Below are positions 52,019 to 60,988 of a DNA stretch of 64,000 nt, piece after piece. The number at the start of each line of letters is the position of its first letter. The stretch's first letter is position 1. The translations under genes and the position numbers were made by a program. The stretch is from Polynucleobacter sp. AP-Nino-20-G2 (lineage in GTDB: Bacteria > Pseudomonadota > Gammaproteobacteria > Burkholderiales > Burkholderiaceae). Location: contig NZ_CP061313.1 in NCBI RefSeq assembly GCF_018688235.1, positions 789,130-853,129 of the forward strand, read 5' to 3'. The notes below the pieces were generated by a model. The model saw nothing but the letters and a program-made list of their open reading frames with translations, did no database searches and was not told the DNA's origin.

Positions 52019-54124
52019 TTAGAAAGCGCCTCGCAATCCAACCATCAAACTTCTTCCAGGTTGGGGTGCGTATAGTCTGACTGCCATGGGGGTAGTGGCA
52101 TAACGAATTTGCTCATTGAGCAAATTCTTCAGATTCATAAATACCGTCCAATTCACATCCTTGATTCTCTCTGTATAGGAGACGCCAGCATTAACGAGGT
52201 TGTAGCTCGGTGCAGGACCTTGCTCCCAAGTGGCTAAGCGATTTTGCTGATAACTATAGATGTAAGTGGCATTGACTAGCCAGCCATTTCTTTGGTGCGC
52301 TATCTCCGCTCCTAGGCGAGGGGCAGGCTGCAGAGGGAGATTGCCGCCAGCGTCAAAGGTTCCTTGAGAGGCATCCCCAAAGACTCGACCACCTAAACCC
52401 GTTTGATTCCAGTTGTAGGTGAGCTCCCCTTCAATTCCCTTGATCGTTGCACCAGCTTGCTGCGCACTAACCACGTTAAAGCCATTGCCTTCTTGACCGG
52501 GATTGTTGATGTAAGACCCGGTGTAGTAGCCATAGATGTAATTATTAAAGCGATTGGCATACACGCTAGCTTTAGCGCGTACTAAGCCACTTGTTTTTTG
52601 AAGATTCAACTCCAGGTTGTGCGAAGTCTCTTTATTGAGATTGGGATTACCAATATCAAAGGTCGCGGTGGATTCATGTGCTCCGTATGAGTAGAGTTCT
52701 TGAGCGCTTGGAGCTCGCTGCGAGACTGTGTATGCAATTCCCGCACCATGACCCTGCATGAAATTCCACAAGCCACCTGCAGAATAGGAGAGTAGATTAA
52801 ATGTTCTATTTTGGAGTGTGATGCTTGGCGTAACCCCTGTAGGATAAACGGTGGGCTGTGGATCTAGAGTGGTTCCGAGATTTGGGTTTTGAGCAACATT
52901 GTTATAACGAAGACCCAGGCTACCTTGTAATGCATTCCATTTCCCTTCCTCAATCCAGAACAAGGCATTTGAATTGGTTTTGGTTGGCGGAACGATGGCA
53001 TAACTGCCGGTACCCACTTCAGTAGCATTGAGTGAAGCTGCCGTCATCTGAGCGCCGAAGGTTCCTTTCCATCCCGCTATCGGATTGTGAGCTAGCTCAA
53101 GGCGCGCCTCATTGGCGATATTTTTCCAAACAGCTGCAGCTGCTCCCACATTATTAAATTCAGTATGGTTGTAATTGGAGTTCGCTACGCTCAATTTAAA
53201 GGAGGAGAATCCCTCAAAAGGGTTGCGCGTTTGATGCTGTAGATCGTAGCGATTCTGGGATTGATTAATCGATCCACCCTCGGGTGTCGGGATTCCGTAA
53301 TTATTATTAAGGCGCTCTACAGAAACCCCGGTATAGCCTGATTCGCCAATATGGGAGATGCCAGCACCAAAATTATTTTGAGTGCTGAAGCTATTGGGTA
53401 GTTTGCCGCTGTAATTATTGCCACCGTTACGATCTGGCGGAACCGTCCACCCACCCGCAGGCTCACCCTGAGATTGGGTAGCATTTCCGGGAATGCGATA
53501 GTTATTCGCATTGTTAATTGCAGTGTCCACATGTACTGCTACAGAACCAAACCCGCCATCCAACTCAAGTGCTCCAGCTCTGCCATTGTTGACGGTTTCG
53601 TAGCTAGTATTGACTGCGCCTGTTGGGCGGTCTGGTAGATTGGTCAATATACGATCGTTCACAACATTGACCAGACCACCGCTAGATCCTGAACCATAGA
53701 GTAGGGCGGCTGCACCACGCAAGATTTCTACTTGGTGGGCGTTCTGCATATTGTTGCCCACAGCATGATCTTGGGAGATATTCGATACGTCGCCCACTGA
53801 CAATCCGTTTTGCAGTATTTGTACTCTCGAGCCTTCGAGGCCTCGAATAACGGGTCGTGATGATCCTGCGCCATATCCAGTGGCGGATACGCCGAGCTCA
53901 TTTGCAAGTGTTGCGCCTAAGGTAGTGCCTAATTTATTGAGTAGCTCATCACCTTGCAAAATCTTCGTTGGAGTCAATATGCTTTGGATAGCCTCTTGAG
54001 ATCCGGTGGCAGTAATTTCCAGGGATGCGCTTTCGGTTTGAGCAAAAGCACTTCCAGTAAAGAGGCTTGCCATGAGCAGGCAGACCAACTTTGGTTTGGT
54101 GTTGAGGCGTAAGAGGTCATGCAT
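52019..54124 (-). CDS. TonB-dependent outer-membrane receptor (ZnuD-like)
   Basis: Active transporter of the outer membrane. Signal peptide ends near AFA-QT; plug domain with RPVIRGLEGSRVQILQNG, DHAVGNN and QVEILRGAAALLYGSGSSGGLVNVV, the last close to zinc receptors of the ZnuD group; a 22-strand barrel ending in the terminal Phe of GLRGAF. 701 aa from ATG 54124; an upstream ATG in frame gives an implausible extension. Ligand is inferred as a metal, not certain. Ends right after ppk2, convergent with it. Confidence 0.85.
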   Translation of the reverse strand: MHDLLRLNTKPKLVCLLMASLFTGSAFAQTESASLEITATGSQEAIQSILTPTKILQGDELLNKLGTTLGATLANELGVSATGYGAGSSRPVIRGLEGSRVQILQNGLSVGDVSNISQDHAVGNNMQNAHQVEILRGAAALLYGSGSSGGLVNVVNDRILTNLPDRPTGAVNTSYETVNNGRAGALELDGGFGSVAVHVDTAINNANNYRIPGNATQSQGEPAGGWTVPPDRNGGNNYSGKLPNSFSTQNNFGAGISHIGESGYTGVSVERLNNNYGIPTPEGGSINQSQNRYDLQHQTRNPFEGFSSFKLSVANSNYNHTEFNNVGAAAAVWKNIANEARLELAHNPIAGWKGTFGAQMTAASLNATEVGTGSYAIVPPTKTNSNALFWIEEGKWNALQGSLGLRYNNVAQNPNLGTTLDPQPTVYPTGVTPSITLQNRTFNLLSYSAGGLWNFMQGHGAGIAYTVSQRAPSAQELYSYGAHESTATFDIGNPNLNKETSHNLELNLQKTSGLVRAKASVYANRFNNYIYGYYTGSYINNPGQEGNGFNVVSAQQAGATIKGIEGELTYNWNQTGLGGRVFGDASQGTFDAGGNLPLQPAPRLGAEIAHQRNGWLVNATYIYSYQQNRLATWEQGPAPSYNLVNAGVSYTERIKDVNWTVFMNLKNLLNEQIRYATTPMAVRLYAPQPGRSLMVGLRGAF

Positions 54125-54215
54125 TGGTAATACCTTCTTCTGGTGAGTTTGGCACTTGTGTGCGGGCCAATCTCTAAATCGATATGCTGAGCAAAAGCTG
54201 AACAACTATGATGAT

Positions 54216-54581
54216 TTACAGGGTGAAGAAGGGTGGTGCCCGGGATTGATAAAGCCCAGCCTGAATCCTAGGAAGGATTGATTGATCGAATGCAAAATGT
54301 GCGGCGCCAAACTGCGCAGGCACCAGAAATGGTGTGGAGCTAGAAGCCACAAACCCAGCCAGTGTGAGTGCATCGTATAGATGGCAGCTCGCGGAGCTGT
54401 GCTGAACGTTGCTAGCTTGATCAATGCAGCTGAGTTCAGCGCTCTGATTGCCAAGGCCCGAATGAGAAATGCCGTGGGAAAAGCCTATCCAGTGGGTGCC
54501 GATCAAGCAAATCAGGAGCAAACTCAGGGCAATAAATCCCTTGAACTGCTTTTGATATTTGCTTAAAAATAAGGCTTCCAT
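54216..54581 (-). CDS. Small His/Cys-containing membrane protein (DUF2946-like)
   Basis: 121 aa from ATG 54581; the open frame continues upstream only through the complement of tRNA-Pro. One membrane helix (about 18-32) followed by a His-containing loop (GFSHGISHSG), Cys residues, SASCHLYDALTLAG and an SRAPP end, features seen in DUF2946 proteins that accompany metal TonB receptors. Ninety-one bases before the receptor on the same strand, so likely one operon. Confidence 0.6.
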   Translation of the reverse strand: MEALFLSKYQKQFKGFIALSLLLICLIGTHWIGFSHGISHSGLGNQSAELSCIDQASNVQHSSASCHLYDALTLAGFVASSSTPFLVPAQFGAAHFAFDQSILPRIQAGLYQSRAPPFFTL

Positions 54582-54641
54582 GCCCCGAATCTTACAGGAT
54601 TTGCCCCAATGGGCCATCTCGGTGTAGAATATCGATTCCGT

Positions 54642-54718
54642 CGGAGTGTAGCGCAGCCTGGTAGCGCACCTGCTTTGGGAGCAGGGGGTCCAAGGTTCGA
54701 ATCCTTGTACTCCGACCA
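54642..54718 (+). tRNA. tRNA-Pro(UGG)
   Basis: 77 bases ending in encoded CCA. Acceptor CGGAGTG pairs with TACTCCG, D-stem GCGC, anticodon stem CCTGC/GCAGG, loop TTTGGGA with anticodon TGG at 54676-54678, T-loop GGTTCGAATCC. Confidence 0.97.
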
Positions 54719-54753
54719 CTTTCTCTTATAGTTTTATTTAGTCCCAGTACACA

Positions 54754-54830
<77 letters not shown>

Positions 54831-54899
54831 AAACCCTTTATTCAAATTTCCCCAAGCTGCTCCATTGGTTTACTTTGGCATATGCTGGAGACTTGAGTG

Positions 54900-55526
54900 A
54901 TGTCGCACAATGAATCAATGAAGCCAGTTTTATATACCTACCGAAGATGTCCCTATGCGATGAGAGCACGCATGGCATTGAAATATGCGGGCATTGAAGT
55001 GGAGTACCGGGAGATAGTGCTGCGAGATAAGCCACGCTCTCTTTTGAGTGCATCACCCAAGGGAACTGTTCCAGTGTTGTGCGCAGATGGGCTTGTTCTC
55101 GACCAAAGTTTGGATATTATGTTTTGGGCGCTAGAGCGAGCCGACCCCGATGGTTGGAGGTTTGTCGATCAATCCATTGCTGATGGGTGGATTCAGAAAA
55201 ATGATGGCCCATTTAAAAAACTATTGGATCAATATAAATACCCCAATCGATATCCCGACCTCAATCAGGAAGAGGTACTAAGGGATGTGGTCGATTTGAT
55301 GCTTCAGCCTTTGGAGCTTGCTCTGCAGGTTAGTCCTTATGTCATGGGGAATCAGCTAAGCTGGGTAGACATTGCCATTTTTCCGTTTATTAGGCAGTTT
55401 GCAGCGGTTAACCCGCAAAGGTTTGGTGAAATGCCGTATCCCGCAATCAAAAAATGGCTAGAGCAACGCATTGCCTCCGAGCTCTTTCATTCAGTAATGG
55501 ATAAGCATCCAAGCTGGATTGATTAA
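54900..55526 (+). CDS. Glutathione S-transferase-like protein
   Basis: 208 aa, N-terminal thioredoxin fold with the CPYAMRARMAL motif (glutaredoxin-2-like CPYx start) and the GTVPVL cis-Pro strand, then an all-helical C-domain. Likely glutathione-binding; substrate unknown. ATG 54900 has GGAG nine bases upstream; GTG 54897 and ATG 54918 are alternatives. Single gene after the tRNAs. Confidence 0.8.
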   Translation: MSHNESMKPVLYTYRRCPYAMRARMALKYAGIEVEYREIVLRDKPRSLLSASPKGTVPVLCADGLVLDQSLDIMFWALERADPDGWRFVDQSIADGWIQKNDGPFKKLLDQYKYPNRYPDLNQEEVLRDVVDLMLQPLELALQVSPYVMGNQLSWVDIAIFPFIRQFAAVNPQRFGEMPYPAIKKWLEQRIASELFHSVMDKHPSWID

Positions 55527-55686
55527 TGGCGCCTTGCTTTAATAGTCGGTCTTTAATTCATTGAAATGCATTGAGTTTCACGCATTGTGGTCGTGAGGCC
55601 AGTCTCTCCCTCGGCTTTTTGGGCTTAATTTGCAGTTTTATGCCTCTATTTGGGGTTTGTACGCTATTCACTCAATCTACACTCGA

Positions 55687-55692
55687 TATACT
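55687..55692 (+). promoter_or_regulatory. -10-like hexamer before gltI
   Basis: TATACT lies 42 bases before the GTG of the binding-protein gene. No convincing -35 was found. The rest of the 208-base gap (55527-55734) shows nothing else recognisable. Confidence 0.35.
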
Positions 55693-55734
55693 AGGGGCGT
55701 AATTTTTGGTATTTATAGTTAATAGGAGATATTT

Positions 55735-56649
55735 GTGAAAAGCAAGAAACTGACTAGAAATTGTTTGGTTGCTACAGCCTTATTGTTGGGCGCTGTGAAT
55801 GCCAATGCTGCAAGCGCTACTATGGATAAGATTAAGTCTACTGGCACAGTGACAATGGGTGTTCGTGAATCCTCCATACCAATGTCCTACACCACTGGTG
55901 ATAGCCGTTTTGATGGCTACCATGTTGAAATTTGCCGAATGATTTTGGCTGATGTTAAAGATAGGTTGGGTTTGAACACGCTGCGCATTAATTATCAGCC
56001 TGTAACCTCACAAAACCGCGTGCCTTTGGTTCAAAACGGTACCGTTGATATTGAGTGCGGTACAACAACAAACAATACTGCCCGCGCAAAAGATGTTGGC
56101 TTTGCCAATACTCTTTATGTTGAAGAGGTTCGTATTGCCGTTAAAGCAAACTCAGGAATCAATTCCATTTCTCAATTGTCAGGCAAGAAAGTTGCCACAA
56201 CTACTGGTACGACTTCAGTGCAGTTGTTGCGTAGACATGAAAAAGCGAATGGCGTGAATTTTGATGAAGTGTTTGGTAAGGATCATGCTGACAGCTTCTT
56301 GTTGCTTGAGTCTGGCCGCGCTGATGCTTTCGTGATGGATGGTTCTATTTTGGCTGGCAACATTGCCAACTCTAAGAATCCTAAAGATTACAAAATCGTT
56401 GGTGAGGTTTTGAGTACTGAGCCAATCGCCATCATGGTTCCAAAAAATGACCCTGAGTTCAAGGCTGCTGTAAATGCTGCGATCGCTAAGATTGTCGCAA
56501 ATGGCAATATGCCTAAGCTGTGGGACAAATGGTTCTTGAAGCCAATTCCACCGAAAAATATTGTTGTCGGTCTCGAGCTATCACCAGCAACTAAAAATGC
56601 TTGGGCCAACCTCAATGACAAGCCTGCTGAAGACTATCAAAAGAAATAA
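55735..56649 (+). CDS. gltI: Glutamate/aspartate ABC transporter binding protein
   Basis: Periplasmic family-3 binding protein. Signal peptide cleaved near NANA-AS; MGVRESSIPMSYTTGDSRFDGYHVEICRMI and VQNGTVDIECGTTTNNTARA are typical of the dicarboxylic amino acid (GltI/BztA-like) group, where the Arg and Thr contact the ligand carboxylates. GTG start with AGGAG six bases upstream. First gene of gltIJKL. Confidence 0.9.
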   Translation: MKSKKLTRNCLVATALLLGAVNANAASATMDKIKSTGTVTMGVRESSIPMSYTTGDSRFDGYHVEICRMILADVKDRLGLNTLRINYQPVTSQNRVPLVQNGTVDIECGTTTNNTARAKDVGFANTLYVEEVRIAVKANSGINSISQLSGKKVATTTGTTSVQLLRRHEKANGVNFDEVFGKDHADSFLLLESGRADAFVMDGSILAGNIANSKNPKDYKIVGEVLSTEPIAIMVPKNDPEFKAAVNAAIAKIVANGNMPKLWDKWFLKPIPPKNIVVGLELSPATKNAWANLNDKPAEDYQKK

Positions 56650-56672
56650 TTTACTAAAGACGAGTTAAAGCT

Positions 56673-57461
56673 ATGGCGTTAGATTTGGGTGTTTTTTGTA
56701 GGAACACCTTGGATGGGGAAGTGGTAGATCACTGCTTCTCCGCTATTTTTGGTCTTGCTAAAAATAGTGATCCAAGTTATCTCGATTGGTTGATGAAGGC
56801 CTGGGGTTGGACTCTGGCTGTAGCTGGCCTTGGCCTAATGCTTGCTTTAATTCTTGGGGCGGTAATGGGCACTTTGCGCACATTGCCTGATACTGGCTCT
56901 CTAAACCGATGGTTAGTGCGGTTTTCGACTACCTGGGTTGAATTATTCCGAAACATTCCCATCTTGGTCCAAGTGTTTCTTTGGTATCACGTCATCCCCG
57001 CATTTGTTCTACCCCTCAAGGCGCTGCCATCCTATTGGTTGGTCAGTATTGCTTTGGGATTCTTTACCTCGGCGCGTATTGCAGAGCAGGTCAGGGCGGG
57101 CATTCAGGCGCTTCCTAGTGGTCAAAGAGCTGCTGCGACCGCATTGGGTCTCACTACCGCTCAAAGCTATCGTTACATCATTCTGCCGATGGCGCTCCGT
57201 ATTGTGATTCCGCCAATCACCTCCGAAAGCATGAACCTCATCAAGAACTCATCAGTCGCTTTTGCTGTATCGGTTCCAGAGCTCACCTTGTTTGCAATGC
57301 AGGCGCAAGAGGAAACCTCGAGAGGTGTTGAAATTTATCTCGCTGTGACTTTCTTATATGCGCTCTCAGCATTCTCGGTAAATCGTGTAATGGCGCTGAT
57401 TGAAAGACGCACTCGCATTCCCGGCTTCATTGCATCGAATGATGCAAGCTTGGCTCATTAA
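56673..57461 (+). CDS. gltJ: Glutamate/aspartate ABC transporter permease GltJ
   Basis: Inner-membrane channel subunit, 262 aa, about five to six helices. N-terminal periplasmic segment of about 40 residues before the first helix is typical of GltJ. EAA loop GQRAAATALGLTTAQSYRYIILPMA. 23 bases after gltI, 2 bases before the next open frame. Confidence 0.9.
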   Translation: MALDLGVFCRNTLDGEVVDHCFSAIFGLAKNSDPSYLDWLMKAWGWTLAVAGLGLMLALILGAVMGTLRTLPDTGSLNRWLVRFSTTWVELFRNIPILVQVFLWYHVIPAFVLPLKALPSYWLVSIALGFFTSARIAEQVRAGIQALPSGQRAAATALGLTTAQSYRYIILPMALRIVIPPITSESMNLIKNSSVAFAVSVPELTLFAMQAQEETSRGVEIYLAVTFLYALSAFSVNRVMALIERRTRIPGFIASNDASLAH

Positions 57462-57472
57462 GGGTGGACCAT

Positions 57473-58141
57473 ATGTTGAGCTTAGATCTAAGTTTTTATA
57501 ACTGGGAACTCTTTACTAACTACATCCTTAAGGGCTTGTTGTTCAGTGTTCAGTTAACTGTATTTGCTACTGTTGGTGGCATCTTGTTCGGTACGTTCCT
57601 GGCTTTGATGCGCCTGTCTGGAAAGCCTGCGCTGGTATACCCCGCGACTTTTTACGTCAACACCATGCGCTCTATACCGCTGGTGATGGTCATTCTTTGG
57701 TTCTTCTTATTGATTCCAATGCTGATTGGGAGACCTATTGGCGCAGATCTTTCGGCAACGATTACCTTCATCGCATTTGAGGCGGCATTCTTTTCGGAGA
57801 TCGTACGGGCTGGTATTCAATCAGTGCCGAAGGGACAGGGTTATGCCGCCGAAGCTTTAGGAATGACATACGGTCAGAACATGCGTTTTATTGTGCTGCC
57901 ACAAGCCTTTAGAAATATGATCCCTGTCTTCATGACTCAGACCATTGTGCTGTTTCAAGATACCTCTTTGGTTTACGCCATTGGTGCATATGACTTGCTG
58001 AAGGGCTTTGAAATTGCCGGCAAGAATTACGGTCGCCCAATCGAAACCTACATCTTGGCTGCTGCTACTTACTTTGTGATTTGCTTCTCGCTTTCCAAGG
58101 TGGTTCGTATTATTCAGGCCAAAGTTGCCATCATTCGTTAA
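57473..58141 (+). CDS. gltK: Glutamate/aspartate ABC transporter permease GltK
   Basis: Partner permease, 222 aa from ATG 57473 (AGGG eight bases upstream; a GTG at 57464 is in frame). EAA loop QGYAAEALGMTYGQNMRFIVLPQAF. Membrane topology of five helices. Forms the heterodimeric channel with GltJ. Confidence 0.9.
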   Translation: MLSLDLSFYNWELFTNYILKGLLFSVQLTVFATVGGILFGTFLALMRLSGKPALVYPATFYVNTMRSIPLVMVILWFFLLIPMLIGRPIGADLSATITFIAFEAAFFSEIVRAGIQSVPKGQGYAAEALGMTYGQNMRFIVLPQAFRNMIPVFMTQTIVLFQDTSLVYAIGAYDLLKGFEIAGKNYGRPIETYILAAATYFVICFSLSKVVRIIQAKVAIIR

Positions 58142-58173
58142 TTACTTTTTTAGTCGAAATTAGATAGATCATC

Positions 58174-58908
58174 ATGATTGAACTTCAAAACGTTTCAAAA
58201 TGGTATGGCTCTTTCCAGGTCTTAACGGATTGCTCTACATCGATCCAAAAAGGCGAGGTGGTTGTGATTTGTGGACCATCCGGTTCTGGAAAATCGACGC
58301 TGATTAAAACGATTAATGCCCTTGAGCCATTTCAATCTGGAGAGATCTCTGTTGACGGCATTCGCCTGCATGACCCGAAAACCAATTTGCCAAAGCTAAG
58401 GGCCAGGGTAGGGATGGTATTCCAGCACTTTGAGCTTTTCCCACACTTAAGCATTACTGAGAACTTAACGCTTGCCCAAATGAAGGTGCTTGGTAGATCG
58501 GCTCATGAAGCAAAAGAGCATGGACTGAAATACTTAGAGCGCGTTGGTCTGATGGCGCAAAAAGATAAGTTTCCTGGTCAGCTTTCAGGCGGTCAGCAGC
58601 AGCGAGTTGCCATTGCTCGCGCATTGAGCATGGATCCGATTGTGATGCTATTCGATGAACCAACCTCTGCCCTAGATCCAGAAATGGTTGGTGAGGTTTT
58701 AGATGTGATGGTGAAGCTCGCTCATGAGGGTATGACGATGTGTTGCGTGACTCATGAAATGGGCTTTGCTCGTAAAGTCAGCAATCGCGTCATTTTCATG
58801 GATCAGGGAAAAATTATTGAGGATTGCAGCAAGGATGAGTTTTTTGGTAATCCCGATGCACGCTCTCCACGCGCAAAAGATTTCTTATCCAAGATCCTGG
58901 CTCATTAA
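58174..58908 (+). CDS. gltL: Glutamate/aspartate ABC transporter ATPase GltL
   Basis: ATPase of the importer, 244 aa. Walker A GPSGSGKST, Q-loop MVFQHFELFPH, signature LSGGQQQRVAIARA, Walker B IVMLFDEPTSALDP, switch His in CCVTHEMGFA. Last gene of the operon; a strong terminator follows 16 bases later. Confidence 0.93.
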   Translation: MIELQNVSKWYGSFQVLTDCSTSIQKGEVVVICGPSGSGKSTLIKTINALEPFQSGEISVDGIRLHDPKTNLPKLRARVGMVFQHFELFPHLSITENLTLAQMKVLGRSAHEAKEHGLKYLERVGLMAQKDKFPGQLSGGQQQRVAIARALSMDPIVMLFDEPTSALDPEMVGEVLDVMVKLAHEGMTMCCVTHEMGFARKVSNRVIFMDQGKIIEDCSKDEFFGNPDARSPRAKDFLSKILAH

Positions 58909-58924
58909 TCGAAGCTCGAACGCC

Positions 58925-58965
58925 GAGATCGAATCACTAGATTCGATCTCTTCAGTCTTTTCTCC
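58925..58965 (+). terminator. Terminator of the gltIJKL operon
   Basis: GAGATCGAATC, loop ACTA, GATTCGATCTC: perfect 11-bp stem followed by TTCAGTCTTTTC. Confidence 0.8.
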
Positions 58966-59072
58966 CTTCCTCGCGTAGGTGCCATCTTTCTTTGACGCCC
59001 CATCCCTGAATTCCGTCAAGGTCTCGTGATTGATATACTAGCCCTAGAGCTAATCACCTTACTGGAATCCAC

Positions 59073-59759
59073 ATGAAAAAACTCGCTACTGTAGCTGCGG
59101 CACTATCTTTTGCGGCATTGTTGGCTGCCTGTAGCAATACTCCTAAGTTGGCGAGTCAGCCAATGCCAAAGTCAGGTTTCTTGCCCAATTATTCAATCTT
59201 AGTGCCTATGGCTACTAGCGAATCCGACACCCGCATATGGAGATATCGCGCAACAGGAGTTAATCCCGGTGCATACACCGCTGTTATTTTGGATCCGATT
59301 TATCTGAATCAAAATGCCACTAAAGAAATTACACCCACTGTAATTAATCAAGCCAAGATCGCGTTACAAGACTCGATGGCCAATGCAGTGATGGATCGCG
59401 GCAATATTAAGATCGTGACACAGCCAGGACCAGGTGTTGCGCGTATCTCTGTTGGCATCACAGGCGCGGAAAGTTCTACGGATAGTTTGCAGCCATGGAG
59501 TTTCACGCCAATCGGTTTGGCATTAAATGCTGCCGCGTATGCGGGTGGTGTGAACTCTAAGACTCCTGCCATGTTGGTTGAAAGCAAGATCACGGATAGT
59601 CAATCTAAAGAATTATTAGGCGAGGGCTTGGTGACGGTGCAGGGCGAGTCTTTTAGAACTGGTGGTGGTTCGGTTGAATCATTTGTAGGAATGGCGAAGA
59701 AAGTTGTACGAGTCGCAATGGAAACTTCCGCCGATCCACGACCAACTGCTGCTAAATAA
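59073..59759 (+). CDS. DUF3313 family lipoprotein
   Basis: Unknown function. Signal with lipobox Cys20 (LLAACSN), then the family core (LPNYSILVPMAT, DTRIWRYRATGVNPGAYTAVILDPIYL). 228 aa. Likely periplasmic outer-membrane lipoprotein. Followed 9 bases later by the EF-hand gene on the same strand. Confidence 0.82.
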   Translation: MKKLATVAAALSFAALLAACSNTPKLASQPMPKSGFLPNYSILVPMATSESDTRIWRYRATGVNPGAYTAVILDPIYLNQNATKEITPTVINQAKIALQDSMANAVMDRGNIKIVTQPGPGVARISVGITGAESSTDSLQPWSFTPIGLALNAAAYAGGVNSKTPAMLVESKITDSQSKELLGEGLVTVQGESFRTGGGSVESFVGMAKKVVRVAMETSADPRPTAAK

Positions 59760-59768
59760 GGGATATTG

Positions 59769-60032
59769 ATGTCACTACCGTTAAAACTACTCTGTTGTAT
59801 TGGGATTGCTGCGACATTGCTGTCGCCGATATTTTCTTTTGCCGATGATGCATCTCGGAACAAAGAAATTCAGGAGCGCTTTATGAAATGCGATACCAAT
59901 CACGATGGCAAATTAACGCTTGAGGAAGCAAACGGGTGCATGCCCCGCATCTACAGAAATTTCAGTTATATTGACAGTATGAATAAGGGTTATGTCACCG
60001 TTGCTGAAATTGAGGCAATGGCTGATAAATAG
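59769..60032 (+). CDS. Small exported EF-hand protein
   Basis: 87 aa: signal peptide (cleavage near SFA-DD) and one canonical EF-hand loop (DTNHDGKLTLEE, with Asp, Asn, Asp, Lys, Thr and Glu at ligand positions) plus a second degenerate one (DSMNKGYVTVAE). Probably a periplasmic Ca2+-binding protein. ATG 59769 has AGGG six bases upstream. Likely co-transcribed with the DUF3313 gene. Confidence 0.82.
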   Translation: MSLPLKLLCCIGIAATLLSPIFSFADDASRNKEIQERFMKCDTNHDGKLTLEEANGCMPRIYRNFSYIDSMNKGYVTVAEIEAMADK

Positions 60033-60046
60033 AAAAGATACTTTCC

Positions 60047-60073
60047 AAGAGCCTCTTACGAGGCTCTTTTTTA
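60047..60073 (+). terminator. Terminator after the EF-hand gene
   Basis: AAGAGCCTC, loop TTAC, GAGGCTCTT, then TTTTA: 9-bp stem. It ends 13 bases before the start of the next gene. Confidence 0.88.
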
Positions 60074-60085
60074 TTGGTGAATACT

Positions 60086-60982
60086 ATGTCATTTGTGATT
60101 GAAGGATTTGAAGAAAAGCGCATTACTGTCCCATCTGCAGATGGTCCGATTGAGATTTCCTGTCAGACAGGTGGAACTGGCCCGGCTCTCCTGCTACTTC
60201 ATGGCTTTCCGCAGACCAAGGCGATTTGGCATCGTATTGCCCCAAAATTGGCGAAACATTTCTCTGTGGTTGTAGCCGATCTTCGCGGTTACGGCGCTTC
60301 ATCTAAGCCCGTTAGTAAAGCAGATCATTCGACATATTCAAAAAGAGCAATGGCGGCAGATCAGCACGCCATGATGCAAGCCCTTGGCCATCAGAAATTC
60401 TTCCTACTGGGTCATGACCGAGGCGGACGAGTATCACACCGATTGGCAGTCGATTTTCCTGAAAGTGTGATGCGTTTAATGGTGCTAGATATCTCTCCAA
60501 CACTCACCATGTATGAGAACACCACAATGGAATTTGCCAAAGGATATTGGCATTGGTTTTTCTTGATCCAGCCCTCTCCAGTGCCAGAGACACTCATTGG
60601 CGCCAATCCAGAGTATTGGCTGAGAAACCATATGAGACGCCATGCCAGCACAGAAATATTTGCTCCCGCATGTTGGGATGAGTATCTTGCCGGGGCTAGT
60701 AACCCGACATCAATGCACGCGATGTGTGAAGACTATCGTGCTGCAGCCACAATTGACTTGGTTCATGATCGTGCAGATCGTGATGCTGGTAAAAAACTGA
60801 CTATGCCATTAAGAGTTCTGTGGGGCGCTCATGGCCTGGTTGAGAAATGCTTCTCGCCGGTTGAGGATTGGAAGCAGGTTGCCGCTAATGAGGTGTCTGG
60901 CAGAACGGTTGCATGCGGCCACTACATACCGGAAGAGATGCCTGAGGAGCTGTTGGCGGAAGTGGAGCAGTTCTTTAAATAA
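60086..60982 (+). CDS. Alpha/beta hydrolase, haloacetate dehalogenase-like
   Basis: 298 aa. HGFPQT oxyanion loop, nucleophile Asp111 in GHDRGGRVSHR with Arg112 and Arg115 placed as the carboxylate-binding arginines of fluoroacetate dehalogenase, acid Asp135 (VLDISPT), halide-site His156-Trp157 (YWHWFFLIQP) and catalytic His in CGHYIPEE. All key residues of the fluoroacetate/haloacetate dehalogenase family are visible; activity is not proven. ATG 60086 chosen; GTG 60077 is possible. It begins right behind a terminator, so its promoter must overlap. Confidence 0.82.
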   Translation: MSFVIEGFEEKRITVPSADGPIEISCQTGGTGPALLLLHGFPQTKAIWHRIAPKLAKHFSVVVADLRGYGASSKPVSKADHSTYSKRAMAADQHAMMQALGHQKFFLLGHDRGGRVSHRLAVDFPESVMRLMVLDISPTLTMYENTTMEFAKGYWHWFFLIQPSPVPETLIGANPEYWLRNHMRRHASTEIFAPACWDEYLAGASNPTSMHAMCEDYRAAATIDLVHDRADRDAGKKLTMPLRVLWGAHGLVEKCFSPVEDWKQVAANEVSGRTVACGHYIPEEMPEELLAEVEQFFK

Positions 60983-60988
60983 ACAAGC

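Noticed and set aside
54582..54719. N-terminal extension of the small membrane protein
   Set aside because: The extension is only the complement of tRNA-Pro and its flank; ATG 54581 begins the plausible protein.
55596..55620. Terminator after the GST-like gene
   Set aside because: Only a 5-bp stem with a wobble pair and a 12-base loop precedes the T5 run; too weak to call.
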